Position numbers and translations under genes: made by a program | The notes under the pieces: generated by a model | Told to the model about the DNA's origin: nothing | The model's database searches: none | What the model saw: the letters and a program-made list of their open reading frames with translations, nothing else | Part shown: positions 24,971 to 33,779 of the stretch, one piece after another | Position numbering within the stretch: position 1 is the first letter of the stretch | Layout: every line of letters starts with the position of its first letter | Assembly: GCA_019913005.1 (NCBI GenBank) | Contig: JAIOHL010000124.1 | Span: 95,107-159,106, forward strand | DNA from: Anaerolineae bacterium | GTDB taxonomy: Bacteria > Chloroflexota > Anaerolineae > Aggregatilineales > J027 | DNA length: 64,000 nt | Direction of reading: 5' to 3'

Positions 24971-25813
24971 ATGGACTTAAACGGTGAGGAAAGGTTATCC
25001 GATTCGCCATTCGTCGAAACGATTTGGCGCAGTCAAAGTGAAGATGCTGGTGATTTTATCTCGATGGCCGGAATTCACTATAACATGGTCGTGACGAAGC
25101 ATCGAGGTACGACAACCTTCACCGTGCGCGGGCCAGAGATTCGGGCGACTCCTGCCTACTGTCCCCCGGATGCCGAATTTATGGGCATTGTATTTAAACC
25201 CGGCACATTTATGCCCCATCTACCACCCACAAGGGTCATGGATCGCCAAGATGTGAATTTGCCGGAAGCAACTAGTCAATCCTTTTGGTTGAATGGCTCG
25301 GCTTGGGAATTTCCCGATTTTGAGAATGCCGATACTTTTGTAGACTGGCTAGTACAGGATGGTTTACTAGTATATGATCCACTTGTGGATGCTGTGCTAC
25401 AGGGTCAGCCCGTAGAGGCAACACTACGCACTGTACAGCGCCGTTTTGTACAGGCGACTGGACTCACACAAACCGCTATCAATCAAATTGAGCGTGCCCG
25501 CTATGCCACCAACCTCCTCAAGCATGGCACATCCATTCTCGATACTGTTTACATGGCAGGCTATTTCGATCAACCGCATCTGACTAGGTCGTTAAAACAC
25601 CTCACGGGGTTAACACCCTCTAAAATCATGGATACCCATAGAGTTGAGCGATTGTCACTTCAATATGAGATGGTACCCCCTTTGTTGAAATATGACCCCA
25701 ATATTGGCTTATCAACAAAGGAAAACCAAAGACAGGAAATCGCTGCACTGAATGGAATTCCTTCCACTAGAATTACGCAACAGGTAATTGCAGCTATTGC
25801 CCCATCACCCTAA
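24971..25813 (+). CDS. AraC-family transcriptional regulator
   Basis: 280 aa. Residues 1-150 form a cupin-like/DUF6597-type sensing domain (MVVTKHRGTTTFTVRGPEIRAT...GIVFKPGTFMPHLP). The AraC DNA-binding domain follows at about 155-225: RTVQRRFVQATGLTQTAINQIERARYA and then SILDTVYMAGYFDQPHLTRSLKHLTGLTPSKI, both helix-turn-helix units. A further 55 residues of unclear function end the protein. It lies alone between the two-component genes and the secreted propeller genes, and its targets are not evident. The start follows a good extended -10 promoter. Confidence 0.85.
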   Translation: MDLNGEERLSDSPFVETIWRSQSEDAGDFISMAGIHYNMVVTKHRGTTTFTVRGPEIRATPAYCPPDAEFMGIVFKPGTFMPHLPPTRVMDRQDVNLPEATSQSFWLNGSAWEFPDFENADTFVDWLVQDGLLVYDPLVDAVLQGQPVEATLRTVQRRFVQATGLTQTAINQIERARYATNLLKHGTSILDTVYMAGYFDQPHLTRSLKHLTGLTPSKIMDTHRVERLSLQYEMVPPLLKYDPNIGLSTKENQRQEIAALNGIPSTRITQQVIAAIAPSP

Positions 25814-25861
25814 CGCTTACCATCGGCATACATTAGGGTGACGCCATTTTTGCGAACCAGA

Positions 25862-27493
25862 TTATTCGTCGCTTGGGATTTCTTCGATAGGAACAAGGAA
25901 TTCAATCGTATCAGCTTCTACCCAGTAGCGTGAACCTCGCGCATCCTCCACATGAATCCATGCGCTGTTACCCGTTCGCCCGACGGTCCACAAATATTGA
26001 CCAGCAGATAAGGTGCGGGCCGAGGAATAACCCGCGATAGGTTCATAGCGCAGTTCAGTATCCGCAACGGTCTTTATAGAAGGCGGATCCTCAAATAGAC
26101 CGACCTGCGAAGGCGGCCCCCAAACCACAAAAACATTATACGATGGCTGCACCAGCCAATCCCATTCCGGCGTGAGATAGTAATAATCGGAGAGGGTGGG
26201 GATGCTGCCCAATTGTTTTCCAGTGGTCAGGTCAAAAATATCTACCGAGTATAATACCCCATCAAAAGCAGCCGCAATCAATCCGTCCGGGCTAATTTCC
26301 AGATAATCGTGCTGCCAACGCGCTTTCCAAATCACCTCGCCTGTTTCAAAATCGGTGGCAACAAATGCCTCATTGCGATCTTCGGGTTCAAGCTCAACCC
26401 AATTGTCATCAGTTTGCAGGAACAAAACGCGATCTGGTTGGATCACAGGCCGCCCTGTGATATTGACCTGACGCAGCAGTTTGCCAGTACGCATCTCCCA
26501 CACAAACATGGTCGTGCCATTGTGATAAAGTAGCCGCCCCTGCAAAACATCAGGCCAGAAAATCCCCAGTGGCGACGGCAAATCCAACACGGCGCGGGTA
26601 TTGCTGAGGATGTCCCACACAATCGGCGGGTCGCCATAGGGTCGGTGAATCAGCACATGGGTCGTATCCAGCCAAGCATAGTCGGCAACTTCATCTTCCG
26701 ATACCGATATAAGTTCACCCGTCAGAAGGTCATAGGCAGCCAGTTGGCGATAGGCGCTATAGGTATTGGCGTGCGGCTCTGGCACTAACATATAAAGGCC
26801 ATCAGAGTTAACGGACCCACAGAGGGTATCTTTTTCCCATAACAAATTTGCCAGCGCCATCTCCCAGATGCCACATTGAGGGGCTTCGGTACGGCGATAA
26901 TAGCTGACTATCACATGATTCCCATCGGCGGTATAGTGCGACTCGGCATAGAGGCCCTGCGGCAAATCACCGGGGATGATGGGTGCATTGATGATGTCAA
27001 TATTCCCCGTCTGGCTGATAATCTCACCCGTCGCTGCGTCATAAAAAGTCAGGCGCACTTCTTCTTCGTTAGGGTAAGGAAGGGTCGTTTGTACCATAAT
27101 CGTGGTACCATCGGGAGAAAATTCAATGCGCTCCCAATTGCGGTCAGGTAGTTGCACACTCCACACGATTTTGCCACCGCGAATATCCCACATGGTCAGC
27201 ATCCGAACGTAGACGGATTCTTGGTCAGTTGAATCGGTTTCATCCGAAGCGTCCGTAGTCTCATCTTCGGCGGGGGGTTCTTGCAGCACTTCTTGAAGGC
27301 CGATGATGTGATACCCATCCGGACTATAAACCAATTCATTCGCATTGATGGTGAAACGACCTAACGGGCGAAAATCTGTCGGGTCATAGGGAGAAGCATG
27401 GCCCCCGCCTTGTGCCATGACTGGGAGGGTTAACACCATCAGGAGTAGACTGGCAATTCCAATAATGCAGGATTTATGCAGGGTCAGCATCAT
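25862..27493 (-). CDS. Exported beta-propeller protein with C-terminal SH3-like domain
   Basis: 543 aa with a signal peptide (ASLLLMVLTLPVMAQ). The body consists of degenerate WD40/PQQ-like repeats, for example WDIRGGKIVWSVQLPDRNWERIEFSPDGTTIMVQTT and TDFETGEVIWKARWQHDYLEISPDGLIAAAFDG, giving about seven or eight blades. The last 70 residues (ADTELRYEPIAGYSSARTLSAGQYLWTVGRTGNSAWIHVED) look like a bacterial SH3 domain. It is the third of three consecutive exported propeller genes, about 3 nt behind the previous one, so they are surely co-transcribed. No catalytic motif is seen; a binding or scaffold role outside the membrane is the safest statement. Confidence 0.8.
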   Translation of the reverse strand: MMLTLHKSCIIGIASLLLMVLTLPVMAQGGGHASPYDPTDFRPLGRFTINANELVYSPDGYHIIGLQEVLQEPPAEDETTDASDETDSTDQESVYVRMLTMWDIRGGKIVWSVQLPDRNWERIEFSPDGTTIMVQTTLPYPNEEEVRLTFYDAATGEIISQTGNIDIINAPIIPGDLPQGLYAESHYTADGNHVIVSYYRRTEAPQCGIWEMALANLLWEKDTLCGSVNSDGLYMLVPEPHANTYSAYRQLAAYDLLTGELISVSEDEVADYAWLDTTHVLIHRPYGDPPIVWDILSNTRAVLDLPSPLGIFWPDVLQGRLLYHNGTTMFVWEMRTGKLLRQVNITGRPVIQPDRVLFLQTDDNWVELEPEDRNEAFVATDFETGEVIWKARWQHDYLEISPDGLIAAAFDGVLYSVDIFDLTTGKQLGSIPTLSDYYYLTPEWDWLVQPSYNVFVVWGPPSQVGLFEDPPSIKTVADTELRYEPIAGYSSARTLSAGQYLWTVGRTGNSAWIHVEDARGSRYWVEADTIEFLVPIEEIPSDE

Positions 27494-27496
27494 CTT

Positions 27497-29125
27497 TTAC
27501 CTTTGATATAACTCATCCAAGACCCAAAACAACCATTGATCGGGGGTCGGCGGGTCGCCATAAATTTCGCCACGTATAATTTCGTCCGGGCAGGCAGGCG
27601 GATCTGCCCCTTCAAATTTGCGCTGTGTGATGACTTGCCCTGTTTCATAATTGACCAGTTGTACGGTGTCATCGGTGCGGTAACGGATATAGATATAGGA
27701 ATAGTTGCCGGGGCCGAGATAGTGGCAGTTTTCGATACGCAGCGTCGAGTAGGCATGGCAAATGATGACATCAATACCTGTTTCGAGGGTGGATTGCACT
27801 TCAGCGGGTAAATCATCCGGCGGGTAGGCGGTGTAAGGGAGATTGCCTGTGGGCCAGCTACCGCCTGCAACCGGATTTGCACAGATGGCCTCGTAATTAT
27901 TGATGCGAACCAAAGTTGACTGAGGTGGGACAGATGTAATTCCGGGTAATTGGATTGCAGGGCCAACACCCCAAATTATCACATCATTATCCTCTCCACC
28001 TGCTGAAGCTAACAATGTTCCATCAGGGCTAAAGGTTACAAAAATACTTGATCCGGTATGCCCATGTAAAACCGTCAGTTCCTCAAAGGTCTGTGTATCC
28101 CATAGACGAATCGTGCCATCTAAACTTGCTGAAGCCAACAATCTTCCATCCGGACTGAATGCAATACTATGCACGGTGTCGGTGTGCCCAAGTAAAACAG
28201 CATATTCCTCTCCAGTCACTGCATTCCACAAGCTAATGGTTTTATCGCCACTTGCTGTTGCAATCATTAAACCATCCGGATGAAAAGCTAAATCTCGTAT
28301 CAAATCTGTGTGGCCCTCCAAAACCGCAATCGTGGAACCCGTTTCTTCCCGGATTACTTTGTCAATAAGTTTGACTTCAACGCTAGAATCATCACTCACG
28401 AATGCAACAAGTGAACTATCAGGACTGAACGCAAGAGGCGGTTGGCCGGGAACAACAATCTGTTGATTTGATTGAGTATTGACCTTCCAAAAACGAATTT
28501 CATTGATAGAGTCATCTGCCGAGCGATTGGATGCAGCTAAAATGCTGCCGTCTGGGCTAAAAGATAGAATTTGGGACGCTCCTTCAAAACCACGCAAGAT
28601 AACAAGTTCTGTTACGTTTTGCACATCCCAGATTCGGACTGTACCATCTTCACTGCTAGACGCGAGCAAGTTACCATCAGGAGGCACAAATGTTAATTTT
28701 TGGATTTTGCCCTGATGCCCTTTGAGTTCAGGTAAAGCTGAATTAGTGAGGATTATGTTTCCGAAACCATATGCAAAGCTGACAGGCGACTCGTGCAACC
28801 CAAAAGCAATCGGATATGCACCTTCATCCAGCTTGAGAATTTCCGCAAAATAGCTTTCATCTCCTGTCGAAATATCCCAAAGTTTTGCTGTATTGTCCTT
28901 ACTATGGGCAGCCATCAACAAGGGATCATTTTCAGGGGCGAACACGATTTCAAATACGGGCGCAGCGTGATCTTCAAAAATCATCAGTGGGTTTATTTCG
29001 AGTGCATTTTCTGGCGTAATCCGCACCCGTTCACTGCTTTGGCGCGATGGGCTGCTGCTGGTCGGCGGCACAACGACCAACGACAGGATGAGTGTACAGA
29101 TGAGGGGGAGTAATTTGGATTTCAT
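27497..29125 (-). CDS. Exported WD40 repeat protein
   Basis: 542 aa started at 29125, where AGGAGG lies 9 nt upstream (inside the end of the preceding gene) and a signal peptide begins (MKSKLLPLICTLILSLVVVPP). Residues 40-420 hold about eight well-formed WD40 repeats such as GHTDLIRDLAFHPDGLMIATASGDKTISLWN and GHTDTVHSIAFSPDGRLLASASLDGTIRLWD. The last 130 residues form a separate cysteine-containing domain (EAICANPVAGG...RIENCHYLGPGNYSYIYIRYRT...PPACPDEI) I do not recognise. Middle gene of the propeller operon. Exported WD40 proteins are rare compared with cytoplasmic ones; the ligand is unknown. Confidence 0.85.
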   Translation of the reverse strand: MKSKLLPLICTLILSLVVVPPTSSSPSRQSSERVRITPENALEINPLMIFEDHAAPVFEIVFAPENDPLLMAAHSKDNTAKLWDISTGDESYFAEILKLDEGAYPIAFGLHESPVSFAYGFGNIILTNSALPELKGHQGKIQKLTFVPPDGNLLASSSEDGTVRIWDVQNVTELVILRGFEGASQILSFSPDGSILAASNRSADDSINEIRFWKVNTQSNQQIVVPGQPPLAFSPDSSLVAFVSDDSSVEVKLIDKVIREETGSTIAVLEGHTDLIRDLAFHPDGLMIATASGDKTISLWNAVTGEEYAVLLGHTDTVHSIAFSPDGRLLASASLDGTIRLWDTQTFEELTVLHGHTGSSIFVTFSPDGTLLASAGGEDNDVIIWGVGPAIQLPGITSVPPQSTLVRINNYEAICANPVAGGSWPTGNLPYTAYPPDDLPAEVQSTLETGIDVIICHAYSTLRIENCHYLGPGNYSYIYIRYRTDDTVQLVNYETGQVITQRKFEGADPPACPDEIIRGEIYGDPPTPDQWLFWVLDELYQR

Positions 29126-29129
29126 GGAC

Positions 29130-32100
29130 TTATTCCTCCTCGGCTTTATAGCCATACATCGTCACGTTGGAACCCGAAGCCACCGCCAAAATCGCTGGGC
29201 AATCGGATGTCCAGCAGGTGGGATGCCAATCCGCGTCGGTAAAGCCGTTGATATTTTGCAAGGGGTAGAAGGTGGTGAAATCCAGAATCTGACTCTGGGC
29301 CAGCAAGACATTGCCATCAGATCGCATTAGGGTCCCGGCGGGCAGACCGCCTTGCTCAATATAGGTCAGTTCGCCGCTGTTCAACCCAAGAGTGCCATGC
29401 CCAGTCGTTGTCCAGAAATTGAGAACATTGTCGCCCCAGACGGTCAAGGCCATTTCGCGCCCAATGTCGGTATGGGTCGCCAAAATCACGCCTTCTGGCC
29501 CGGTCAACTCCCACACGCGCAGGCGTCCGCCATAAAACGCAGCGAGGCGCTGGCTGTCGTCTGACCATGACAAGTTAAATGGTTTGACATTCCAATACCA
29601 AATGTAATCATCCCAATCGAGGGAAAGTTGTTGTAGGGCCGCCCCGGTGGTCGCATCATGTACCCACACCAATGAAGTCGAGGTATAAACGCCCATATTT
29701 GGGTCAGGATAGGCACCAAAGGCAATACGTGTGCTATCTGGACTCCACCATGCCCCGGCCCGTTTCCACTGATTTTCAATGCGGGTAATGAGTTCGCCCG
29801 ATGTGCCATTGAGGATTTCGACGGCATCCTCAGTTAAGTCGAGTAACAATTTTTCGCCATCGGGACTCCAATTCATCTGGCGAATTTCTGGCCCAGTGGC
29901 GCGAAGAGTAACTCGTACATTCCCCGTGAGAGCATCTAACAGAATCACGCTACCATTGCTGCGAGCAACCGCCAGATAGTCCCCACTCGGATGCCATGCG
30001 AGATAGGTAATGGAGGGCATATGGCGGCGTTCGGCTTTCAGCACCGACGCACTGGCGAAATCAAGGATACGCACGACAGCGTCCGCGCCAATGACCACCA
30101 GTTGGTCTCTTTCGGGCGACCAGTCGAAATCACCGCCCCCGACACCACTGAATCGCCGTGTTTCGGCTAGGGTATAGGAATCGAGTACATACAAGTCACT
30201 GCCTGCACTGATAAGCAGGGTATCAATCTGTGTTCCCCATTGTAACGCACGGATAGGGGCACGGGTTTCATGCTGCCAGCGGGCGATTTCTTCCCCGTCC
30301 GTGTTCCACATTCGCACACTACCATCATCGCTGGTGGTGATAATCTGCCCGGTGATCGGATGCCAGAATAGGCTGGTGATGTCATCGGTATGCCCGATTA
30401 GACTGTGATAGAGAACGTGTGTATCCGCCGACCAGAGTTGACCACGCCCTCCCGAACCGTAATAGCTCATCGTCGCGGTAGCAATCCAGTTCCCGTCTGG
30501 AGATATTTCAATTTGATTATAGGGCGGATTGCCTCCACCCCAATAGGTGATAAATCGGCCACTCTCGCTGTTCCATTCACGCAACCAACCCGTTTTGGTA
30601 TTTGGCCCGCCGATGCCTTCTGCTGTGAAAAGACGTCCGCCATCGTCACTGACGGCCACATCGTACACGGTGTCCCGCCCAACATAAGGGTAGTTTTCGC
30701 CGCTGATGGGTGTATCAGCACACCCTGCATCATCAGGGTATTCATCTAACAACTTCAGATTCGCGTCGTAGATATAACCGCTGACCGAGATGGCACATTT
30801 TTCCCATGAAACCCAACGCGCCGCTGATCGCCCAAAAGTTTCGGTCTCGGCAACATACGTCCAAAGGGGTTCAAGTGCGCCATAATCAATCGCCGCCACA
30901 GGCAAATCCAAAGATGCTTCGGCAGGATATTCGGGCAGGTTTAGCACCACTTCCGTTCCATCGGGCACACCCCATAACACCACCCGCCCATCCGCATCGG
31001 ACGAAACAAACATATAACGACAGACGGCGATGTTTGTATAATCGCAAGCCGGGTTCCAATCCATGCTCAAAATATCATTGTGATGCCCGCGCAGGATGGT
31101 CAAGCGTTTCTGTGTTGGGATTTCATAGATCAGGATGGCATCATTGTCGCCGCCAATCGCTATCCGTTGGTAGTCATCGCTCCACAAAATCAGCGGATAG
31201 GTGTTGCCAGTGTACGCCTCTAGCAGCAACTCACCCGAAACCGAATCGTAGGCATAGACCGTACCCGACCCATCCACAACCGTAAAACGGGAATTGTCGG
31301 AGGTATAGCGCATAGAATTGCGATCAGCAGGCACGGTTTCATAGAGCAGGCGACCCGTGACCGGATCAAACGCCTTGAAGCGCTGGTCAGTGTCATAGGC
31401 ATAAATGTGATCCCCATGTGGGCCAAACCAGACTTCCCGCCATTCATAGCGATTGACTTCGAGGCGGGTCATCTCGCGGGTGCGGAGGTCAATGATTTCA
31501 TCATCTCCAATGGACACGAACCGGGTTGTCCGCAAAAGATTAAAGTAGGTGTTGCCATTGGCGCGTTCATTCGCATTTTCAAGGTCATAAAGCCATGCCG
31601 TTTGTTCACCAAGATTGGTGCGTTCCTCTAAGCGCTGTTTTGAGGGAATATCCCAAATGATATACCGCTCTTCTGGCGGCTCTTCGTCTTCATATTCGGG
31701 TGTACCCGGATACTCAATATCCTGCTCATAGGTAATGACGAGTCCCCGATCAGCATAAACCTGCTCAACATGCCACTCATAAGGCGGGGCATTATAATCC
31801 CATGTAGCAGGATTTGGCTCCAAAAACCTAAGATCAACTGGCGGTGAGGCAGGAGGGCGTGGGGCAACACTCACATAAGTGGGCAGTACCCCCGCAACAT
31901 CCCATAAACCACCTGCTGCGACCAACTGCGTGCCATCATCCGTCCAGAAAGTCTCATTGGTGCTGCTGATATAGGCGCGTAGGCTGTTGACAATTTCTCC
32001 ATTGGCGGCTTCAAATACGGTTAGGGTACGATCACGCGAGGTCGCAAAATAGGCTCCATCTGGCGACCACGAAACATAACCAACCTGCTGAAGTGGCCGT

Positions 32101-33404
32101 TCCAGATTGGAAAAATTTTGCATCGGCTGGTGTGATTCCAAATCCCAAACCCCCATGCCAACCTCTACCCAACGTTCTTGTGTGGGACCGGTAGATTGAA
32201 TCGGATTGGTCGGGGATAGCGAGGCAGTGCCAACAGAAGCGCTACCTGTTTCAATTAAATGACGGGCGCGTTCCAGATCATTTGCTTGGGCAGCGTGATA
32301 AACCTCTTCGATAAGGCGCAGAGCCGAGCTAACATTGTCCCCTTCAGTTGCCAATAACACATCCACTAGGTTATTGAGCAGTTCACCCGACTCATCCACC
32401 TCAAAGGCCCATAACACAATCTCATCAATCATAATTTGAAGGTCTTCGGCATCCTCCGCCGACATGTCTTCTCCTGAATCTGATTGGGAGGGCGTTGGGG
32501 AGGTTTCTTGGACAACCAAAGTGCCGTCTGATTCTGGCTCCCAGCGCCTCAAATAAGCGGCAATATATTGACCGTTCGGGCTGATGGCAACAAAATTATC
32601 CGCGCCATGACGACTGCCGGGGATGCCTGCCGAGAACGTATCATAAGTGGCGACAATTTCCCCTGTGATGGCATCCATTCGCACCAGATCATACAGAATT
32701 GGCTCATGCTCATAATCAAAATCGGGTGGTAGCGGATCTTTGAGGCCGATGATGGCGAACCATTTGCCATCAGCACTCCAATCAAAATCGCGGATTGTAT
32801 CGAAGGGGTGGATTCGCACAATGTCGCCTGTGTCGGTACGAATCATCACAATCGCACCGGGACCAGCGACAGCGACGACGGCGCTATCAGGACTCCATTG
32901 CACCGCGCCCCCATTGCTGATTAATTCATCTATCTCAAGAGTGACCTCGGCTCGCTGTACATCCCAGAACCGCAGGGTGTTGCCTGCCCAGACCGCCAGA
33001 TAACGACTGTCTGGACTCCACGAGGGAGAGCCAAATTGACCGAGCGCCAACACGGGTGCCCAGTCACGGGTTTGGCGGATAATCAGTCCACCATCCTGTT
33101 CGACAGCGACGTATCGCATATCAGGGCTAAAGAGTACCGGCCCAAAAGCGGGTTCGTCAAAACGCCGTTCGCCTTCGAGTTCAAGGTTTTCGTTCCAAAA
33201 CTGGAAGCCAGTTTCGCTCGCTGCCGCCAGTTGACCACTCAGCGGTGACCAATAGACCGAAAGTAGCCCGCCGTAACCAAAACTAGCACGCGGCACGATC
33301 TGCGACCACGCATCATTACTCTGGGCCGTTGTGTCCTCTGGAAAGATAAAAATGGAGATTGAAAAAAGGGCCACCAACACGAACAAACTAATGATTTTTC
33401 GCAT
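29130..33404 (-). CDS. Very large exported WD40/beta-propeller protein
   Basis: 1424 aa, signal peptide at the N-terminus (FVLVALFSISIFIFPEDTTAQ). The whole mature length is made of WD40-like blades (SPDSRYLAVWAGNTLRFWD, SWSPDGAYFATSRDRTLTVFE, GHTDDITSLFWHPITGQIITTSDDGSVRMWN), enough for three or four propellers. Between about 300 and 410 they are interrupted by an acidic, helical insert (SDSGEDMSAEDAEDLQ...LIEEVYHAAQANDLERARHLIETG) that may form a separate helical hairpin. First gene of the propeller operon with a near-consensus promoter at 33440-33468. No enzymatic motif. Probably a surface scaffold or binding protein; the partner is not known. Confidence 0.85.
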   Translation of the reverse strand: MRKIISLFVLVALFSISIFIFPEDTTAQSNDAWSQIVPRASFGYGGLLSVYWSPLSGQLAAASETGFQFWNENLELEGERRFDEPAFGPVLFSPDMRYVAVEQDGGLIIRQTRDWAPVLALGQFGSPSWSPDSRYLAVWAGNTLRFWDVQRAEVTLEIDELISNGGAVQWSPDSAVVAVAGPGAIVMIRTDTGDIVRIHPFDTIRDFDWSADGKWFAIIGLKDPLPPDFDYEHEPILYDLVRMDAITGEIVATYDTFSAGIPGSRHGADNFVAISPNGQYIAAYLRRWEPESDGTLVVQETSPTPSQSDSGEDMSAEDAEDLQIMIDEIVLWAFEVDESGELLNNLVDVLLATEGDNVSSALRLIEEVYHAAQANDLERARHLIETGSASVGTASLSPTNPIQSTGPTQERWVEVGMGVWDLESHQPMQNFSNLERPLQQVGYVSWSPDGAYFATSRDRTLTVFEAANGEIVNSLRAYISSTNETFWTDDGTQLVAAGGLWDVAGVLPTYVSVAPRPPASPPVDLRFLEPNPATWDYNAPPYEWHVEQVYADRGLVITYEQDIEYPGTPEYEDEEPPEERYIIWDIPSKQRLEERTNLGEQTAWLYDLENANERANGNTYFNLLRTTRFVSIGDDEIIDLRTREMTRLEVNRYEWREVWFGPHGDHIYAYDTDQRFKAFDPVTGRLLYETVPADRNSMRYTSDNSRFTVVDGSGTVYAYDSVSGELLLEAYTGNTYPLILWSDDYQRIAIGGDNDAILIYEIPTQKRLTILRGHHNDILSMDWNPACDYTNIAVCRYMFVSSDADGRVVLWGVPDGTEVVLNLPEYPAEASLDLPVAAIDYGALEPLWTYVAETETFGRSAARWVSWEKCAISVSGYIYDANLKLLDEYPDDAGCADTPISGENYPYVGRDTVYDVAVSDDGGRLFTAEGIGGPNTKTGWLREWNSESGRFITYWGGGNPPYNQIEISPDGNWIATATMSYYGSGGRGQLWSADTHVLYHSLIGHTDDITSLFWHPITGQIITTSDDGSVRMWNTDGEEIARWQHETRAPIRALQWGTQIDTLLISAGSDLYVLDSYTLAETRRFSGVGGGDFDWSPERDQLVVIGADAVVRILDFASASVLKAERRHMPSITYLAWHPSGDYLAVARSNGSVILLDALTGNVRVTLRATGPEIRQMNWSPDGEKLLLDLTEDAVEILNGTSGELITRIENQWKRAGAWWSPDSTRIAFGAYPDPNMGVYTSTSLVWVHDATTGAALQQLSLDWDDYIWYWNVKPFNLSWSDDSQRLAAFYGGRLRVWELTGPEGVILATHTDIGREMALTVWGDNVLNFWTTTGHGTLGLNSGELTYIEQGGLPAGTLMRSDGNVLLAQSQILDFTTFYPLQNINGFTDADWHPTCWTSDCPAILAVASGSNVTMYGYKAEEE

Positions 33405-33439
33405 CTGAGGTCTTCCTAAATATCATTGCTGCTATTTCA

Positions 33440-33468
33440 ATTTTAGGATGGCTTAGATACGGAATCAA
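33440..33468 (-). promoter_or_regulatory. Promoter of the exported propeller operon
   Basis: On the minus strand TTGATT (33463-33468), a 17-bp spacer and TAAAAT (33440-33445) match a sigma-70-type promoter with 9 of 12 bases of consensus. The start should be near 33433, a leader of about 29 nt. The stretch 33469-33641 upstream holds two CCTGACG copies 10 bp apart at 33532 and 33542 and no gene. Confidence 0.6.
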
Positions 33469-33641
33469 TCAACGCGAATTAGAGGGTTGCCCTACTATGC
33501 CTACGCCTAGTTCATAAGCAATTGACAGAATCCTGACGCAACCTGACGAGGTAAAAATCCCAATTTCTGCCAACTGTGAGGAAATGCGAGAGGGTATCCC
33601 CAAACACTTTCAGAGATACCCCTATCATCAGTGTATTGTTT

Positions 33642-33764
33642 CTACATACCGTGCATCTCTTTGAAAGTTTCGAACAACCAACTCCCGCCAAAATGAAGCG
33701 TCAAAAGGAGGAGCACAATCGCAACGAGGATGAATCCGATACGAACGGCTTTTGTGTGAGTCAT
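33642..33764 (-). CDS. 40-aa single-pass membrane protein (not in ORF track)
   Basis: Reads MTHTKAVRIGFILVAIVLLL..., one hydrophobic helix at residues 9-25 with positive residues before it and a short amphipathic end (FETFKEMHGM). TGGAGAA lies 8-9 nt before the ATG and the gene starts 15 nt behind the FtsX-type permease on the same strand. Both support real translation. It may be a small accessory subunit of the ABC exporter, as small membrane peptides often are, but there is no recognised family. Confidence 0.6.
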   Translation of the reverse strand: MTHTKAVRIGFILVAIVLLLLTLHFGGSWLFETFKEMHGM

Positions 33765-33779
33765 GATGTATTCTCCAGA

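Noticed and set aside
33532-33548. Two CCTGACG copies 10 bp apart as a regulator site
   Set aside because: Only two short copies in 10-bp rather than 11-bp phase, far upstream of the promoter; too weak to call.
33591-33632. GGTATC/GATACC inverted repeat behind the 40-aa gene as a terminator
   Set aside because: The stem is only about 7 bp with a long loop and no U tract on the minus strand.
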